Below are positions 6,665 to 8,730 of a stretch of DNA of 8,730 nt, in pieces. The translations under genes were made by a program, and so were the position numbers. Under the pieces are notes generated by a model, which had not been told where the DNA came from, ran no database searches, and saw only the letters and a program-made list of their open reading frames with translations. Each line of letters opens with the position of its first letter. Positions within the stretch are counted from its first letter, which is position 1. This DNA comes from Oscillospiraceae bacterium (GTDB taxonomy: Bacteria; Bacillota; Clostridia; Oscillospirales; Oscillospiraceae), in assembly GCA_031260745.1 (NCBI GenBank), contig JAISKY010000172.1, forward strand, positions 1 to 8,730. The letters run 5' to 3'.

Positions 6665-7768
6665 TTAGCCGCGACCGTACGCAAGACGCGACGCTTTATA
6701 AAGCGCGGAACGGTACGCGGGAGTCAGCGTCATACTAGCGTACATATTAAAGAATGACGGCTTATCCTGCTTGCAGAAAGACTTAGCGAAAGAATCCGCC
6801 GCCGCTATTTGCTCGGCTTCGGTTTCCGTGCTGATTTTTCCGAAATCGTTCGAGTGAACGTCAGGCGATACGCCAATGATTATCTTGTCGCCGTACAGCT
6901 CGTAGATTTTGTGAGTATCATTCAACATTTGCGGGCACCAAATATCCCAACCCGCCGCTATCATATTCGGTACTTGAAGCAGCAGATGACCGCAGCTATG
7001 AAGCTCCGCGTACTTGCCGCGGCTGTGAATGTAATCCGTAAGTTTCCGCATTGCCGGAACTAAAAGTTCCTCAGCTATCTTCGGCGAGAAGAACGGAGCG
7101 CGCTGACTGCCCCAGTCGTCGTGGACGAAGAATCCGTCCAACTGCGGGAAATGCTTTAACTCCACGTCAATCAGCTCTATGTAGAAGTCGGCGAGCCGAT
7201 TGAACAGAGCTTTTACCGCGTCCTGCTGTTCCTCGTCAACGAGCGCGAACGCCGCGTTCTCGAACTCCATAAATGAAATCAGACGCTCAAAGAAACCGTT
7301 AAGAATCCACATAGAAACGAATTTGCCGCCTTTGAACAGTTCCGCGTTTTCGGCTTTCGCGGTTTCCCAATCCCATTTGGTGACGTCGGGGAACTTAACG
7401 ACGCGCTCCCAATCGTTGACGTCGGTCAACAGCGGCGTTCCGCCCGGGCGCACCATCGAGCCGCCGACAGACGGGACAAACTCCCAGTCAACGCCGAAAA
7501 TATCAAGACCGCCGCCGACTCCAAGCCCTGAGCCCGAACCGTCCATAACTGACGCTCTCGCGATGTTGTCAGGGTTAAGACGCGGCGCGAAGTAGCTGAC
7601 CTCAAGCCCCGTTATCTCCCAAATCGGCTCGTGATTGAGCGCGGCTAGTACGCCCTCTCGTTGCGATACCGGAAATGAATACTCCGGTGTGGAGGGAAAT
7701 CCCGGCATCGCGCCGGGTCTTTCGTACGCGATTTTCAATTCCGCGTCCGAATATGGTATTTTTGACAT
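6665..7768 (-). CDS. URO-D / MtaA-like family protein, putative methyltransferase
   Basis: The complete 367-aa protein starts at 7768, eight bases after AAGGAG (7782-7777). Residues 35-360 fit the URO-D superfamily TIM barrel. Visible landmarks are FGVDW (91-95), VHDDWGSQRAPFFSP (215-229), and ELHSCGH (255-261), whose H257-x-C259 corresponds to the first two zinc ligands of methylcobamide:CoM methyltransferases (MtaA/MtbA). A third ligand, a C-terminal cysteine in those enzymes, is not obvious: the region reads FFNMYASMTLTP, with only C278 and C332 elsewhere. A Gly/Ser-rich loop (77-87) replaces part of the N-terminal barrel region. A 30-residue N-terminal extension is absent from the left paralog. 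It is unlikely to be haem-pathway HemE. A corrinoid-linked methyl transfer or demethylation role is inference; the substrate is unknown. It is monocistronic, convergent with the binding-protein gene. Confidence 0.85.
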   Translation of the reverse strand: MSKIPYSDAELKIAYERPGAMPGFPSTPEYSFPVSQREGVLAALNHEPIWEITGLEVSYFAPRLNPDNIARASVMDGSGSGLGVGGGLDIFGVDWEFVPSVGGSMVRPGGTPLLTDVNDWERVVKFPDVTKWDWETAKAENAELFKGGKFVSMWILNGFFERLISFMEFENAAFALVDEEQQDAVKALFNRLADFYIELIDVELKHFPQLDGFFVHDDWGSQRAPFFSPKIAEELLVPAMRKLTDYIHSRGKYAELHSCGHLLLQVPNMIAAGWDIWCPQMLNDTHKIYELYGDKIIIGVSPDVHSNDFGKISTETEAEQIAAADSFAKSFCKQDKPSFFNMYASMTLTPAYRSALYKASRLAYGRG

Positions 7769-7787
7769 AATATTTGCTCCTTATCCG

Positions 7788-7803
7788 ATTGTGTCATCAC
7801 AAT
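7788..7803 (-). promoter_or_regulatory. Palindrome in the leader, candidate operator
   Basis: ATTGTG-TCAT-CACAAT is a perfect inverted repeat of 6-bp arms around four bases. It lies between the predicted transcription start (near 7810) and the ribosome binding site (7782-7777) of the URO-D-like gene. A palindrome just downstream of a strong promoter suits a dimeric repressor, for example of GntR type, but no regulator gene is present and the site is short. Confidence 0.35.
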
Positions 7804-7816
7804 ATATTTTTTCCAT

Positions 7817-7845
7817 AGTATAGCATACTCGACCTTATTTTGCAA
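7817..7845 (-). promoter_or_regulatory. Extended -10 promoter for the right URO-D-like gene
   Basis: On the minus strand a -35 TTGCAA (7845-7840) is followed by 17 bases and the -10 TATACT (7822-7817), preceded by TGC (7825-7823), an extended -10. Predicted transcription start is near 7810, with about 42 bases of leader. The gene is thus transcribed independently of the LivK-type gene upstream, which has its own terminator. Confidence 0.7.
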
Positions 7846-7911
7846 GACAATATTCAGCCGGAGCTATATCTTTATTTGGTTGATAATCGTCAGTCCAAAC
7901 AAATTCCGCGT

Positions 7912-7945
7912 AAAAAATTAGCAGTCTGTAGGACTGCTAATTTTT
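7912..7945 (-). terminator. Intrinsic terminator of the LivK-type gene
   Basis: A perfect 14-bp stem (7913-7926 with 7932-7945) closes a five-base loop. Read on the minus strand it runs into TTTTTT (7917-7912), so it terminates transcription from the binding-protein gene that stops at 7978. The A/T-rich lower stem gives T runs on both strands, so it may also act in the other direction, although no plus-strand gene reads into it. Confidence 0.85.
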
Positions 7946-7977
7946 CCGCGTTCAAGGACTGTACGGCATTGCTCAGG

Positions 7978-8730
7978 CTAGTTTACGCCCTGAGTAGCTA
8001 CGTATGTCCAAGTACCGCTGGCGTTGTCAACTACCTTGACGACCGCCTCGGTGCGAACCGCGTCTCCGGTCGCGTCGAACTCAATGTGACCTGTTACGCC
8101 GTTGTATTTGACGTTCCACAGAGCTTCGTTAATCGCGACGCTGTCCGTACTACCCGCCGCCTTAATAGCTTCTAACGCCACGAAATAGCCGTCATAGCCC
8201 ATCGGAGAAGCGGCGGCTATCATATCGTTGCCGTTATTGTTCGCGAGCATACCGGGGTTAGCGTTCAGCCACGCTTTGAACCCCGCGTCAAACTCCGGAC
8301 TGCCGCCCTCCTGATAGAAAGTCGTGATATAATTGCTGATGGTTTTACCCTTCGCGGCTTCGGTGACTACGTTACTGTCCCACGTATCGCCGGCAAGGAT
8401 TGGCTTGTCCCAAGCCTGCGACGCCGCTTGCTCAATAATAAGCGCCGCCGCTTCAAGACTTGTCGGGCTGAAGAATACGTCCGCTCCGAAATTCTTAGCG
8501 TTGGTAATGTAGCTGGCGAAGTCGCTGTTGCCCTCCGGGAATGTTTCGTAGACGACTTCGCCGCCAAGCGCTTCAAACGCTTGCTTAAAGTATGTGGCTA
8601 GTCCTACGCTGTAATCGTCGCCGAGTTTCGCGAGTACGTATGCTTTTTGAGCGGAGAACTTGTCCTTAGCGAAGTTAGCCAGAACCGTACCCTGGAACGG
8701 GTCAAGGAAGCACAGGCGGAAGAAATGCGT
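7978..8730 (-). CDS. Branched-chain amino-acid type ABC substrate-binding protein, C-terminal 250 aa
   Basis: The minus strand is open from the right window edge to a TAG at 7980-7978, giving 250 residues without the N terminus (about 120-150 residues with signal sequence missing). It begins in the typical FFRLCFLDPFQGTVLANF segment. It continues with AYVLAKLGDDYSVGLATYFK, GGEVVYETFPEGNSDFASYI, ADVFFSPTSLEAAALIIEQA, PILAGDTWDS, then GYDGYFVALEAIKAAG and GVTGHIEFDATGDA. All are hallmarks of the LivJ/LivK (Peripla_BP_6) fold. Members bind leucine/isoleucine/valine, other amino acids, amides or aromatic acids; the ligand is not decidable here. It is probably exported or lipid-anchored. It is the last gene of its unit, with a terminator 33 bases beyond. 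Its permease and ATPase genes, if linked, would lie outside the window. Confidence 0.92.
   Translation of the reverse strand, partial: THFFRLCFLDPFQGTVLANFAKDKFSAQKAYVLAKLGDDYSVGLATYFKQAFEALGGEVVYETFPEGNSDFASYITNAKNFGADVFFSPTSLEAAALIIEQAASQAWDKPILAGDTWDSNVVTEAAKGKTISNYITTFYQEGGSPEFDAGFKAWLNANPGMLANNNGNDMIAAASPMGYDGYFVALEAIKAAGSTDSVAINEALWNVKYNGVTGHIEFDATGDAVRTEAVVKVVDNASGTWTYVATQGVN

Overview
The window looks like a carbohydrate-utilisation or accessory-metabolism locus from an uncultured or gut-type Bacillota (Clostridia-like) genome of intermediate GC. This assignment is inference. It rests on strong AGGAGG-type ribosome binding sites, near-consensus housekeeping promoters with 17-bp spacers, compact intrinsic terminators, and a lipoprotein with the S/T/P/A-rich tether often seen in clostridial solute-binding proteins. 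There is no rRNA, tRNA, CRISPR array or transposase.

Layout. (1) 1-563, minus strand: N-terminal half of a uroporphyrinogen-decarboxylase (URO-D)/MtaA-like protein that runs off the left edge. (2) 564-1070: a divergent intergenic region. It holds a strong minus-strand promoter with a 20-bp-phased direct repeat just upstream of its -35, a structured leader, a possible gene remnant, and a plus-strand promoter. (3) 1071-4600, plus strand: two tandem, distantly paralogous glycoside-hydrolase-like proteins resembling the GH63/MGH1 (alpha/alpha)6-barrel group, five bases apart. The second keeps a recognisable SGWDD acid motif and the first has lost it. (4) 4601-4744: a short spacer with a textbook TTGACA-17-TATTAT promoter. 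(5) 4745-6553, plus strand: a large lipoprotein substrate-binding protein of the sugar/LplA type, closed by a 17-bp perfect terminator hairpin. (6) 6665-7768, minus strand: a complete URO-D/MtaA-like protein with its own extended -10 promoter and a palindrome in its leader. (7) 7978-8730, minus strand: C-terminal 250 residues of a LivJ/LivK-type branched-chain amino-acid (or related) binding protein, ending at a stem-loop terminator.

Working together (inference). A sugar-type binding lipoprotein and two glycosidase-like proteins suggest capture and cleavage of a glycoside or oligosaccharide. The two URO-D-family proteins belong to a superfamily that includes methylcobamide:CoM methyltransferases and many uncharacterised members. 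Their placement beside glycosidases raises the possibility of demethylating a methylated sugar or methoxylated aglycone. No corrinoid protein, permease, ATPase or regulator gene lies in the window, so the proposal is untested. The LivK-type gene is probably part of a separate unit extending to the right.
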